Assembly (NCBI GenBank): GCA_019634145.1
Contig: JAHQVU010000040.1
Coordinates: 1 to 39,357 of the forward strand
Direction: 5' to 3'
Origin: Micavibrio sp.
GTDB taxonomy: Bacteria > Pseudomonadota > Alphaproteobacteria > Micavibrionales > Micavibrionaceae
Length of the DNA: 39,357 bases
Shown here: one piece after another, positions 8,423-15,718 of the stretch
Layout: every line of letters starts with the position of its first letter
Position numbering within the stretch: the first letter of the stretch is position 1
Program-made: the position numbers and the translations under genes
Notes under the pieces: generated by a model
Databases searched by the model: none
What the model saw: only the letters and a program-made list of their open reading frames with translations
What the model was told of the DNA's origin: nothing

Positions 8423-9456
8423 TAAGGACGCGGATATTTCTTATAAACCGCTTGGATATCTTTCAGAACATCATCTGAAAGCTCGACATCAACTGAAGCG
8501 ATGTTTGTTTTAAGCTGCTCCATTGAGGTTGCGCCGATGATGTTTGCGGTTGTGAAAGGGCGTTGATTAACGAAGGCGAGCGCCATTTGCACCATATCCA
8601 GCCCATGTTTTTTCGCGATATCAATATATTCGCATAGCGCGGCATTGGCGTTATCGGTATTGCGGCTATTATCCTGGCGGATTGACCAGCGCGATCCCTC
8701 TGGGCGCTTGCCATCCAGATATTTTCCGCTGAGCATTCCCGTTGCCAAAGGTGACCAAGCGAGCAAGCCGACATCCTCGGCCATAGCGATTTCATGCAGA
8801 TCTGACTCGAATGTACGTGATAAAAGTGAGTATTCATTCTGGATCGAGGCCATGCGCGGCAGATTATGCTTTTTGGCTAGCTCCAGATATTTCATCGTTC
8901 CCCATGCCGATTCATTGGACAGGCCAACGGCTTTGATTTTTCCCTCTTTCACACATTCATCCAGTGTTTCGAGGACTTCGACAAAGTTGGTCTCGACCTG
9001 TTTTTCATCGAATGAGGGATTATAATTCCAATATTGCTGGAAGTGGTATGAGCCACGATTTGGCCAGTGCAGTTGATAGAGGTCAATATAATCGGTTTGC
9101 AGCCGTTTGAGCGAGGCATCAAGCGCGGCGATGATATTTTTGCGATCAATCTTATAATCTCCGCCTCTGATCCAGCCCACGCCAGGACCTGCAACTTTGG
9201 AAGCGAGCACGACATCTTTGCGGCGGCCAGTTTTGGCAAACCACGTGCCGATGATCTCTTCCGTTTTGCCGTAGGTCTCTACGCTCGGCGGAACGGCGTA
9301 CATTTCAGCCGTATCCCAAAAATTTACGCCCTTCTCAAGCGCATAATCCATTTGTTCGTGGCCTTCGGCCTCTGAATTCTGGCGTCCCCAAGTCATTGTG
9401 CCTAGGCAGATTAAGCTGACATCTATTCCTGTGCGGCCAAGTTTACGGTATTTCAT
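8419..9456 (-). CDS. Aldo/keto reductase
   Basis: NADPH-dependent oxidoreductase of the aldo/keto reductase superfamily, 345 residues, folded as a TIM barrel. It is similar to E. coli Tas-type proteins, whose physiological substrate is uncertain. The start MKYRKLGRTGIDVS was placed at 9456 because AAGGAG lies just ahead of it. An upstream in-frame ATG at 9486 would add ten residues and bury that ribosome binding site. Catalytic tetrad positions are visible: Asp in NFWDTAEMYAVP followed by Tyr, Lys in VLASKVAG, and His in LYQLHWPNR. The NADPH-binding end carries GATSMEQLKTNI. The gene stands alone, bounded by the rpoZ terminator upstream and the convergent PBP1A gene. Confidence 0.93.
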   Translation of the reverse strand: MKYRKLGRTGIDVSLICLGTMTWGRQNSEAEGHEQMDYALEKGVNFWDTAEMYAVPPSVETYGKTEEIIGTWFAKTGRRKDVVLASKVAGPGVGWIRGGDYKIDRKNIIAALDASLKRLQTDYIDLYQLHWPNRGSYHFQQYWNYNPSFDEKQVETNFVEVLETLDECVKEGKIKAVGLSNESAWGTMKYLELAKKHNLPRMASIQNEYSLLSRTFESDLHEIAMAEDVGLLAWSPLATGMLSGKYLDGKRPEGSRWSIRQDNSRNTDNANAALCEYIDIAKKHGLDMVQMALAFVNQRPFTTANIIGATSMEQLKTNIASVDVELSDDVLKDIQAVYKKYPRPY

Positions 9457-9480
9457 GGGAGACTCCTTGCTTTTTATTAT

Positions 9481-9507
9481 TTGCATTTAAAAGAACTTCA
9501 AATGCAA
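9481..9507. promoter_or_regulatory. 8-bp inverted repeat upstream of the aldo/keto reductase gene
   Basis: TTGCATTT and AAATGCAA form a perfect 8-bp dyad separated by 11 bp, about 25 bp upstream of the chosen start codon. A second dyad (GCATG/CATGC enclosing CGTTC/GAACG) lies at 9522-9550. The spacing and symmetry suit a dimeric repressor or activator site. No particular regulator can be named. Confidence 0.35.
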
Positions 9508-9571
9508 GCCCTCAACGCCGGGCATGCTTTCGTTCTGACGAACGCCATGCAGTCGCATGGTTCTAATTTTT

Positions 9572-9603
9572 ATTAAAAAATGCCGGCTATGAACCGGCAT
9601 TTA
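9572..9603 (-). terminator. Rho-independent terminator of rpoZ
   Basis: Stem AAATGCCGG / CCGGCATTT with a 7-nt loop (9578-9602), followed on the minus strand by a T-rich run. It lies about 30 bp beyond the rpoZ stop codon. Confidence 0.85.
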
Positions 9604-9630
9604 TAATAGATCGATAATGATAAAAATCAA

Positions 9631-10029
9631 TTATTCACTATCAGATGGGTTGCCGCCTGCGAGGTCTTCGAGAGATGGCTCGGACGCATCATCTTCGACA
9701 ATTTCGTCATCGGCATACATACCTTCGGCGCGCTTGTTGGCCATTGTGCCCCACTCTTCTTCGCCATCCATAAGGTCGATCTCGTCCTGATCTTCTTCAT
9801 ATGCAACCATGCGCTGGTGAGAGCGAGTAAGCTCTTCTTTCATCGCGGAAACTTCAACTGTTTCCTGTGCGATTTCGCGAAGGGCGATCACCGGGTTTTT
9901 ATCATTATCACGCTCGAGCGTCAGAGGTGAGCCAGAGCCGATCTTGCGGGCGCGCTGGGCAGCAACCATTACAAGCTCAAAGCGGTTTTCAACTTTATCA
10001 ATACAATCTTCTACGGTAACGCGTGCCAT
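9631..10029 (-). CDS. rpoZ: DNA-directed RNA polymerase omega subunit
   Basis: The small omega subunit helps beta-prime fold and assemble into RNA polymerase, and in many proteobacteria contributes to the ppGpp site. The N-terminal 60 residues match the family well: [20 protein letters not shown], the [11 protein letters not shown] motif, and [10 protein letters not shown]. At 132 residues it is longer than the E. coli protein because of an acidic C-terminal tail rich in Asp and Glu (from about residue 80), common in alphaproteobacterial members. It is transcribed alone and ends in a clear terminator. A spoT/rel gene, often next to rpoZ, is absent. Confidence 0.95.
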   Translation of the reverse strand: MARVTVEDCIDKVENRFELVMVAAQRARKIGSGSPLTLERDNDKNPVIALREIAQETVEVSAMKEELTRSHQRMVAYEEDQDEIDLMDGEEEWGTMANKRAEGMYADDEIVEDDASEPSLEDLAGGNPSDSE

Positions 10030-10507
10030 TTATTCATCCTGATAGGTTTTAGAATTTCGTTTAAAGGCGATTTATAGAGAATTATCCCCACTTATGCAAG
10101 TGTTGATATTCACTGCGGCAATCGCCTTCACTTTGTTCCCCGTTTTAAGAGGGGGTGGCGGTAGTTGATTGATTTTATTTATAGTTCTTTCAGTTTGAAT
10201 TGAGGGGAATTTATAGAGCATGGGTCATCCTTACATAAATTAAAATAAATAAAGATATAGGAATTTGCTCTTATTTGCAAGTTTGGTTGGTATATAGGTT
10301 AACTCAAATGGATTGCCTTCACCGCACTTTATGCAGGGCTAAAATGGCGAAAATGCTAGGTTATCCCCGCTATCCACGGGATAAATAATCGATTCATGTA
10401 GACATAATTTAAAAACATGAAAAAATTATAAGTAGCAGAATCGCTAAGTGATGTTGTGATCTGCTAATTAATAAAACATACATCACACCACTAAAATAGG
10501 AGTTTCT
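10030..10507. other. 478-bp intergenic region between rpoZ and the small HTH gene
   Basis: No convincing reading frame was found. It contains AT-rich DNA, TTATCCCCA at 10082, and an inverted repeat TTATCCC/GGGATAA around 10361-10384. GTGATGT near 10447 pairs with ACATCAC near 10480, just upstream of the HTH gene, and could be an operator. Divergent promoters for rpoZ and the HTH gene must lie here. A small RNA cannot be excluded. Confidence 0.4.
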
Positions 10508-10660
10508 ATGAAGAAACGGTCTAGTTCAATGACACCGGAAATGGTGGAGAGAATAAAAGCGCTTTTAGCCGAGGGCAATTACTTTCAACACCAAATCGCG
10601 GCAATCTTAGACGTCAACCAAGGTCGAATTTCTGAAGTGAAAAACGGCATATATGGTTAA
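10508..10660 (+). CDS. Small orphan helix-turn-helix protein (50 residues)
   Basis: A 50-residue protein starting at ATG 10508 with a strong ribosome binding site (AGGAG, 5-nt spacer). The sequence runs from MKKRSSSMTPEMVERIKALL into a compact helix-turn-helix: 'Q-H-Q-I-A-A-I-L-D-V-N-Q-G-R-I-S-E-V-K-N-G'. The Gln-x-x-Ile-Ala-x-x-Leu-x-Val-x-x-x-x-Ile/Val-Ser pattern is classic for recognition-helix domains, and 'VNQGRISEV' resembles stand-alone HTH proteins seen in other alphaproteobacteria. There is no room for a dimerisation or ligand domain. It is flanked by non-coding DNA upstream and a terminator downstream, so it forms its own transcription unit. Targets are unknown, and autoregulation through the upstream dyad is a guess. 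Confidence 0.8.
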   Translation: MKKRSSSMTPEMVERIKALLAEGNYFQHQIAAILDVNQGRISEVKNGIYG

Positions 10661-10721
10661 CTAGTACATATATATAATTTCATTATAGGCATAATAGTCT
10701 AATGGAACGTTAAGTGATTTT

Positions 10722-10754
10722 GAGTCGCCCTGCAAGGGGCGGCTCTTTTTTTTC
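10722..10754 (+). terminator. Rho-independent terminator after the HTH gene
   Basis: Stem GAGTCGCCC / GGGGCGGCTC with loop TGCAA and eight T residues following (10746-10753). It lies 62 bp after the HTH stop codon and immediately beyond the convergent leuA stop. On the minus strand it lacks a T-run, so it mainly serves the plus strand. Confidence 0.85.
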
Positions 10755-10759
10755 CCGCC

Positions 10760-12343
10760 TCATATCGCCCCTTTTTCAACGCCCGTTTGCGGATTTAGCG
10801 ATGTGCGTTTAATGAGGAGCTTGTTGAGAGCATTCACATAGGCGCGGGCGGAGGCGACAAGCGTGTCGGCATCGGCGCCTTGGCCATTGACGGTTTTGTC
10901 CTCTTCCTCTAAGCGTACTGTGACCTCGGCCTGAGCATCTGTGCCGCCTGTTACTGCATGGACTTGGTAGAGCTTTAAGCGCCCTTCAGGATGCGGATAG
11001 ATGGCGCGGATGGCTTTGAAAATCGCATCAACGGGGCCATTGCCCTCGACCTTGGAAAATTTTTGTTCCCCTTCAACTTTTAAAGTGAGCTCAGCCGTTT
11101 GAGGCCCGCTCGTCCCCGCCACAACTTGCAAGGATACGAATTGGAGCACAGCGTTTTTGCGCACGACTTCATCCTCAACCAGCGCTAGCAAATCATCTTC
11201 GAAGATTTCTTTTTTGCGGTCGGCAAGGTTTTTGAAACGGGCGAAAGCATCATTGAGCGCATCGTCTTCAAGCACGAATCCTAACTCTGCCAGCTTTGAG
11301 CGGAAGGCGGCGCGTCCGGAATGTTTGGCCATGACGAGTTTGGATTCGTTGAGGCCAACGCTTTCGGGCGTCATGATCTCGTAGGTCTGGGCGTTTTTCA
11401 GCATGCCGTCTTGGTGGATGCCGCTGGCGTGGGCGAAGGCGTTCGCGCCGACGATGGCTTTGTTCGGCTGGACGCTAAAGCCCGTAATGGTCGAGAGCGT
11501 GCGCGATGTACGCGTGATCTTTGTGGTTTCGATTTTGTTGGTATAGGGCAAGAGGTCTTGGCGGGTTCTGAGCGCCATGACGATTTCTTCCAGTGCGGCG
11601 TTTCCTGCGCGCTCGCCGATTCCATTGATGGTGCATTCAATCTGACGCGCGCCGTTTTGGACGCCCGCGATAGAATTAGCGACCGCAAGGCCAAGATCAT
11701 TGTGGCAGTGGGTTGAGATGATGGCCTGGTCGATATTGGGCACGCGATCGAAGAGCATTTTAATCTGGCGACCATATTCTTCGGGGATTGCGTAGCCAAC
11801 AGTATCGGGGATATTGATGACGCGAGCGCCCGCATTGATGGCGGTTTCGACCACTTGGCACAAGAAGTCATCTTCGGTGCGGGAGCCATCCTCGGCACTC
11901 CATTCCACATCATCGGTGAAATTTCGGGCGAGGGTTACACTTTCATGAATAGCTTCGATGACCGAATTTTCGCCCATTTTCAGCTTATATTTCATATGCA
12001 GCGGCGAGGTGGAGATGAAGGTGTGTATGCGCTTGCTCTCGGCCGCTTTGATGGCTTCACCGGCGGCGGTGATGTCGGCTTCACGCGCTCGAGACAGGCC
12101 GCAGACGGTTGCGTTTTTCACGATCTTAGCGATCTCGGAGACGGATTCAAAATCACCCGGTGAGGCGATTGGGAAGCCGGCCTCGATGACATCCACGCCG
12201 AGCTCGTCCAGCATGACCGCCATTTTCAGCTTTTCTTCCAAATTCATTGAGCATCCGGGGGATTGCTCACCATCGCGCAAAGTGGTGTCGAAGATGATGA
12301 CGCGGTTGGGGTCGGCTTTCACTAAATCATATGCGCGGCTCAT
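10760..12343 (-). CDS. leuA: 2-isopropylmalate synthase
   Basis: First committed enzyme of leucine biosynthesis: it condenses acetyl-CoA with 2-oxoisovalerate. At 527 residues it matches the long LeuA type. The catalytic barrel opens with IIFDTTLRDGEQSPG (metal-binding Asp, substrate-binding Arg), continues with STHCHNDLGLAVAN (HxH metal ligands) and NGIGERAGNAALEE, and is followed by the C-terminal allosteric domain (about 390-515) for leucine feedback. The start ATG 12343 has AAGGAG at a 7-nt spacer. No leucine-rich leader peptide was found in the 254 bp upstream, so attenuation is not evident. It is monocistronic here. Confidence 0.96.
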   Translation of the reverse strand: MSRAYDLVKADPNRVIIFDTTLRDGEQSPGCSMNLEEKLKMAVMLDELGVDVIEAGFPIASPGDFESVSEIAKIVKNATVCGLSRAREADITAAGEAIKAAESKRIHTFISTSPLHMKYKLKMGENSVIEAIHESVTLARNFTDDVEWSAEDGSRTEDDFLCQVVETAINAGARVINIPDTVGYAIPEEYGRQIKMLFDRVPNIDQAIISTHCHNDLGLAVANSIAGVQNGARQIECTINGIGERAGNAALEEIVMALRTRQDLLPYTNKIETTKITRTSRTLSTITGFSVQPNKAIVGANAFAHASGIHQDGMLKNAQTYEIMTPESVGLNESKLVMAKHSGRAAFRSKLAELGFVLEDDALNDAFARFKNLADRKKEIFEDDLLALVEDEVVRKNAVLQFVSLQVVAGTSGPQTAELTLKVEGEQKFSKVEGNGPVDAIFKAIRAIYPHPEGRLKLYQVHAVTGGTDAQAEVTVRLEEEDKTVNGQGADADTLVASARAYVNALNKLLIKRTSLNPQTGVEKGAI

Positions 12344-12428
12344 GGGGCGGCTCCTTAAAAATCTTACGTCGCGTTTTAGCGCGAATTTATCGGTTAATCA
12401 ATGTTTTGAAGATTTTCCCCTGAAGCGT

Positions 12429-12448
12429 AGGCGCATTAAAAAGCGCCT
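12429..12448. repeat. Inverted repeat between trm112-like gene and leuA
   Basis: AGGCGC and GCGCCT are separated by 8 bp of A/T-rich sequence. It lies between the leuA promoter region and the stop of the Trm112-like gene. A T-run after the stem is missing, so intrinsic termination is doubtful. Confidence 0.3.
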
Positions 12449-12597
12449 CATGCCCGCTCAGGGGGTCATAAGGAGGATGAGAGATAGTGATAATATGCTC
12501 GCTACTGTCATTAACATGGGCGGGAATAAAGCTTATTTGAAGATGGAGTGCAAGAATAATTTTTCACTTGCGATGTTATTTATAGTTTTACATCTCA

Positions 12598-12768
12598 CTA
12601 AACCTCCCGAGCCTCCTCAATAAGCATAATCGGGATGCCGTTGCGGATGGGGTAGGCGAGCTTGGCCTGATCACTGATGAGCTCTTGCTTGCCAGAATCA
12701 TAGCGCAGCTGGGATTTTGTCACGGGGCACACCAGAATTTCGAGAAGTTTAGGGTCGATTTGGCTCAT
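12598..12768 (-). CDS. Trm112/YcaR-like small protein
   Basis: A 56-residue protein of the Trm112/UPF0434 family, starting at ATG 12768 ([18 protein letters not shown]). The family signature is visible: L-L-E-I-L-V-C-P near the start, and '[13 protein letters not shown]' near the end, matching the usual 'YPIRDGIPVML'. Bacterial members are thought to stabilise partner methyltransferases or other enzymes, but the role is poorly defined. Only one cysteine of the zinc site remains. It follows the LON-domain and thioredoxin-TPR genes on the same strand, a grouping common in alphaproteobacteria, and may be co-transcribed with them. Confidence 0.88.
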   Translation of the reverse strand: MSQIDPKLLEILVCPVTKSQLRYDSGKQELISDQAKLAYPIRNGIPIMLIEEAREV

Positions 12769-12856
12769 ATATACTGATCCGTTTTTAAAGTTTATGTCTT
12801 TTTAGCTATCACAGCCATTTTGAAAAGAAAAGCATGCCCTTTAAATCCGGATGGGA

Positions 12857-13516
12857 TTAATGGCAGTTTTTATCGGCGCGTGCACCTGATTGCACCGCCA
12901 TTTCCAGCATACTCATAAACAGGCGCGAACGCTCCACGCAACAAATTTGCTCAAGCAGCATCTGTTTTTCACCGGCATCAAAAGGGCAAACCATGGATAG
13001 GCAAGTCATCAGCTTGCCATCTGGCACGCCGTCAAACATAGAAAAGTCGCACTCCATATCCTCTTGTTCAAAATAGGTCGAGAGTAATTTCATTAAGCGC
13101 TCGCGATCAATTTCCAGACAGCCGCGCCGCTGTAAATCATCTTCAAAGAGTGCCCAATCGGCATGAACGATGCGATAGGGTGTAGTAGCGCTTTGTTCGC
13201 TTAAAATTTTAAAGCGGCAAATGCCGGTAAGAGAGATCAGGTAGCGTCCATCATCGGTTTCGGTAAATTCGGTGATTTTTCCGGCACAGCCAATCTCATA
13301 AAGATCATTCTTATTCTGGATTTTATTGCGCGGCTGAATCATGCCGATCATTCTGTCTGTACGCATCGCATCTTCTATCATCCTGAGATAACGGGGTTCG
13401 AAGATATTGAGCGGCAATTGACCAAATGGCATGAGGAGGACACTGGTTAGCGGGAAAACAGGCAGTGTTTCCGGAAGATCTTTAAATAACGGTGCGAATG
13501 GATTGATGTCCTTCAT
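12857..13516 (-). CDS. LON N-terminal substrate-binding domain protein
   Basis: A 219-residue protein made only of the N-terminal (PUA-like) substrate-binding domain of Lon protease. The domain is recognised from LPVFPLTSVLLMPFGQLPLN, IFEPRYLRMIEDA, IGMIQP and the later GCAGKITEFTETDDGRYLI. There is no AAA+ or protease region, so it cannot degrade protein itself. Such stand-alone proteins may act as adaptors or chaperone-like factors, but the function is not established. It lies 21 bp downstream of the thioredoxin-TPR gene on the same strand, suggesting shared expression and a possible link to protein quality control. Confidence 0.92.
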   Translation of the reverse strand: MKDINPFAPLFKDLPETLPVFPLTSVLLMPFGQLPLNIFEPRYLRMIEDAMRTDRMIGMIQPRNKIQNKNDLYEIGCAGKITEFTETDDGRYLISLTGICRFKILSEQSATTPYRIVHADWALFEDDLQRRGCLEIDRERLMKLLSTYFEQEDMECDFSMFDGVPDGKLMTCLSMVCPFDAGEKQMLLEQICCVERSRLFMSMLEMAVQSGARADKNCH

Positions 13517-13537
13517 CTTTAAGAATATAGGTGTTAT

Positions 13538-14482
13538 TTACGAAAATAAAAGGGATGAGAGTTTTTTTCTGCTCTGTATCGTTAACGGATCGGCATTTCC
13601 GATCGCTTGAAAAAGCGTCACTAGCATTTTGCGCGCGGCTTGCTCGTTCCATTCACGATCTATAGCGATGCTGGCAAGCAGGGTCTCGATCGCCTCTTCG
13701 CGCTCTCCCGCGGCGAATTGAGCTTCAGCCAGATCAAGCCTGGCTTGTTGGTCATCGGGGTTCTTGGCTACATTTTCGATTAAAAGTGCTAGATCGCTGG
13801 CGGGTGATTTTAACGCCATTTCCAGCGCCGCTTTAGAATCGATAAATTTCGGATGGCGCGCGATCGGATCAGGCGCATTGTCGATCATTTGACGGGCGTA
13901 ATCGGCATTGCCCGCGGCGATCATGGTGCGGATCAGGCCGAGGAAGGCATCGGCATTGCCCTCTTCCTGCTCAAGAATATCAGCGTAGATACCTTGTGCC
14001 ACGGGGAAATTCCCCTCGGCCAGCGCATCGGCAGCCGCTTTTAGGCTTTCAGGAATATTCAATGCTTCGGGCGCATTTTGTTTTGCAAGCTCGATAAGGC
14101 TTGCAATAAAGGCCTTAATCTGGCTTTCGGGCTGATTACCCTGAAATGCCTCGACGGGGCGCCCACCGAAGAAAGCGAAAACGGTGGGAACGGATTGGAC
14201 GCGCAGCGCCTGTGCCAGTTCGGGGTTTTCATCCAGATTGACCTTGGCGAGCAAAACAGCGCCGCCCGCTTCATTAACAGCCTTTTCGAGGACCGGCATC
14301 ATCTGCTTACACGGGCCGCACCATGGCGCCCAGAAATCTACTAGAACCGGCTTTTCCATGGAAGCCTGAAGCACGCTTTGTTCGAAATCATTAGCGGTCG
14401 CATCAAAAATTATGTGCTGTGGCGAATTTGCTACGGGTGCAGCAGGACCATTTTGTGGCGTTTTTTGCGAGCCGAAAATCAT
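13538..14482 (-). CDS. Thioredoxin-TPR protein (CnoX/YbbN-like)
   Basis: A 314-residue protein with a thioredoxin domain (about residues 25-135) followed by a tetratricopeptide-type helical region (about 150-310). The active site WAPWCGPCKQ keeps both cysteines (Cys55, Cys58), and SVPTVFAFFGG contains the conserved cis-Pro loop. The layout is that of E. coli CnoX (YbbN), a chaperone-redox protein that protects substrates from oxidation and passes them to GroEL/ES. E. coli CnoX lacks an active CxxC, whereas the alphaproteobacterial (Caulobacter) homolog retains one, as here. No signal peptide, so cytoplasmic. First gene of the trio with the LON-domain and Trm112-like genes. Confidence 0.9.
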   Translation of the reverse strand: MIFGSQKTPQNGPAAPVANSPQHIIFDATANDFEQSVLQASMEKPVLVDFWAPWCGPCKQMMPVLEKAVNEAGGAVLLAKVNLDENPELAQALRVQSVPTVFAFFGGRPVEAFQGNQPESQIKAFIASLIELAKQNAPEALNIPESLKAAADALAEGNFPVAQGIYADILEQEEGNADAFLGLIRTMIAAGNADYARQMIDNAPDPIARHPKFIDSKAALEMALKSPASDLALLIENVAKNPDDQQARLDLAEAQFAAGEREEAIETLLASIAIDREWNEQAARKMLVTLFQAIGNADPLTIQSRKKLSSLLFS

Positions 14483-14699
14483 GGGTCTATTAACTTTCTA
14501 TCATTTTTTTAACGAAAATTCTTATTCTAGATCTAAAGCTTTTTGTAGAAAAAGCAAGGAGGAAGCCGATTCTCGTGAATAAAGAATTGCTTAAAATTTT
14601 ATGGAACATCAAAACTTTGTTAATAATTCTCATGTATGCTTGTGACATAATAATAAGAATAATCCTAAAACCAACAACATAAACGGACAAACGGGAAGT

Positions 14700-15026
14700 A
14701 TGACAGAGGGCGCACATAATTGGGAGGATATCTATGCGGAGCAGGCTGCAGAATGTGGCAACGCAATGTCCTTATTCGAATTAAAATCAATCTGGAACGG
14801 GTTTCCACCCGGTGCCTGTATTCTCAATCCACAATCTTTAAGTGAAGCAGTCGCGCAAAATGACGAGGTCTGTACACCCCTGAAAGTAGCGGCGGAGAAA
14901 CTGGAAGAGATGTGTGGGCCGCAAACAACGCTTGCTAATAAGAGCCAGTTCAATAAGTCGGCTAACCCTGATATTGATGAAGGCATTGCCTCGCTAAGCT
15001 ATGATAATACACCGAGGGTCGGATAA
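14700..15026 (+). CDS. Unknown 108-residue protein
   Basis: Not recognised. The peptide begins MTEGAHNWEDIYAEQAAECG. It is soluble and acidic, with cysteines at scattered positions and no signal peptide or membrane segment. The purine-rich GGGAAG ahead of ATG 14700 is closer than ideal, so a later start (Met23, MSLFELKSIW) is possible. The stop codon overlaps the start of the next gene (TAATG), so the two are translationally coupled. The 217-bp upstream region is AT-rich and holds a small dyad (GCTTTTT/AAAAAGC at 14538-14555). Confidence 0.6.
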   Translation: MTEGAHNWEDIYAEQAAECGNAMSLFELKSIWNGFPPGACILNPQSLSEAVAQNDEVCTPLKVAAEKLEEMCGPQTTLANKSQFNKSANPDIDEGIASLSYDNTPRVG

Positions 15027-15310
15027 TGAATATTGAACTGGGTATATTAAAAGATGGGCGGGTGATGCTAGTAAGCGATATGCCGTTGCCATCGGTGGTC
15101 AAGCGCGTGGAGTATTATCGCGATCAACGACTCTTCCAGCTGGTATACAAAAATAACGATCCTGGTGGCCATTTAATGGAGTGCGAAATTAACGAGGAAT
15201 TATCTGTTCCCGTCGAAAAATGCCCCAATGTCATTATATTTTCGATGTTTCCGGGTATGGATCCGCTGGCCTATAAAGTGCCTTTGGTCAAGGTTGGCGA
15301 ATTGTTTTAA
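15026..15310 (+). CDS. Unknown 94-residue protein
   Basis: Not recognised. The protein starts MNIELGILKDGRVMLVSDMP and looks like a small beta-rich fold. Alternating hydrophobic strands (LGILKDGRVMLV, RLFQLVYKN, NVIIFSMFPG) suggest a single domain. No membrane segment. The start overlaps the previous stop by one base, arguing for a two-gene operon and perhaps a complex. It ends 19 bp upstream of the predicted tRNA-Gly promoter. Confidence 0.65.
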   Translation: MNIELGILKDGRVMLVSDMPLPSVVKRVEYYRDQRLFQLVYKNNDPGGHLMECEINEELSVPVEKCPNVIIFSMFPGMDPLAYKVPLVKVGELF

Positions 15311-15329
15311 AAATCTTCGCATTTTTTTC

Positions 15330-15357
15330 TTGATTTCTTCTGCTAATCCTCTATAAA
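15330..15357 (+). promoter_or_regulatory. Sigma-70-type promoter of tRNA-Gly
   Basis: TTGATT (-35, 15330-15335) and TATAAA (-10, 15352-15357) are separated by 16 bp, placing the start site about 25 bp before the mature tRNA. Spacing and hexamers fit the housekeeping consensus. Confidence 0.6.
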
Positions 15358-15387
15358 TCACGCACCTGTTCGAAAGAACGCACGTTA

Positions 15388-15462
15388 GCGAGTGTAGCTC
15401 AGGGGTAGAGCACAACCTTGCCAAGGTTGGGGTCGAGAGTTCGAATCTCTTCACTCGCTCCA
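15388..15462 (+). tRNA. tRNA-Gly (anticodon GCC)
   Basis: A complete 75-nt cloverleaf including an encoded CCA end. The acceptor stem is GCGAGTG / CACTCGC, the D-arm has GCTC...GAGC, and the anticodon stem-loop AACCTTGCCAAGGTT exposes GCC, which reads glycine GGC/GGU codons. The T-arm contains the invariant TTCGAAT. A run of seven T residues follows directly and may act as terminator. Confidence 0.97.
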
Positions 15463-15718
15463 TTTTTTTCCCAAGCATACGTAAAAAATGCCCCCGATGT
15501 GGAAGCGTTTTGATATCTTTATATAAAAGATGGAACTGATTGTGCTGGCCTGTCATTGGAGGGGATGAATTGCATATGACGGATGACAATGCAGCGCAGC
15601 GATCATATCTGGAATTTTAAGTTCAATCGTTTTCTATATTTCCGATTGAAGATGCCTTTATGGGCTTTTCTAGAACTTTGCAGATTTCTTTCGTCTATGC
15701 CATTCATATTTATCTAGT

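Noticed and set aside
11958-12623. Plus-strand frame of 221 codons, with AAGGAGG before an internal ATG near 12477
   Set aside because: Most of it is antisense to leuA. The internal start touches the Shine-Dalgarno sequence with no spacer, and the end overlaps the Trm112-like gene.
14490-14717. Minus-strand open frame of 75 codons
   Set aside because: It overlaps the start of the coupled plus-strand pair and lies upstream of the thioredoxin gene; composition looks like translated AT-rich intergenic DNA and no ribosome binding site was found.
15200-15589. Minus-strand open frame of 129 codons
   Set aside because: It runs straight through the tRNA-Gly gene and the end of the coupled pair.
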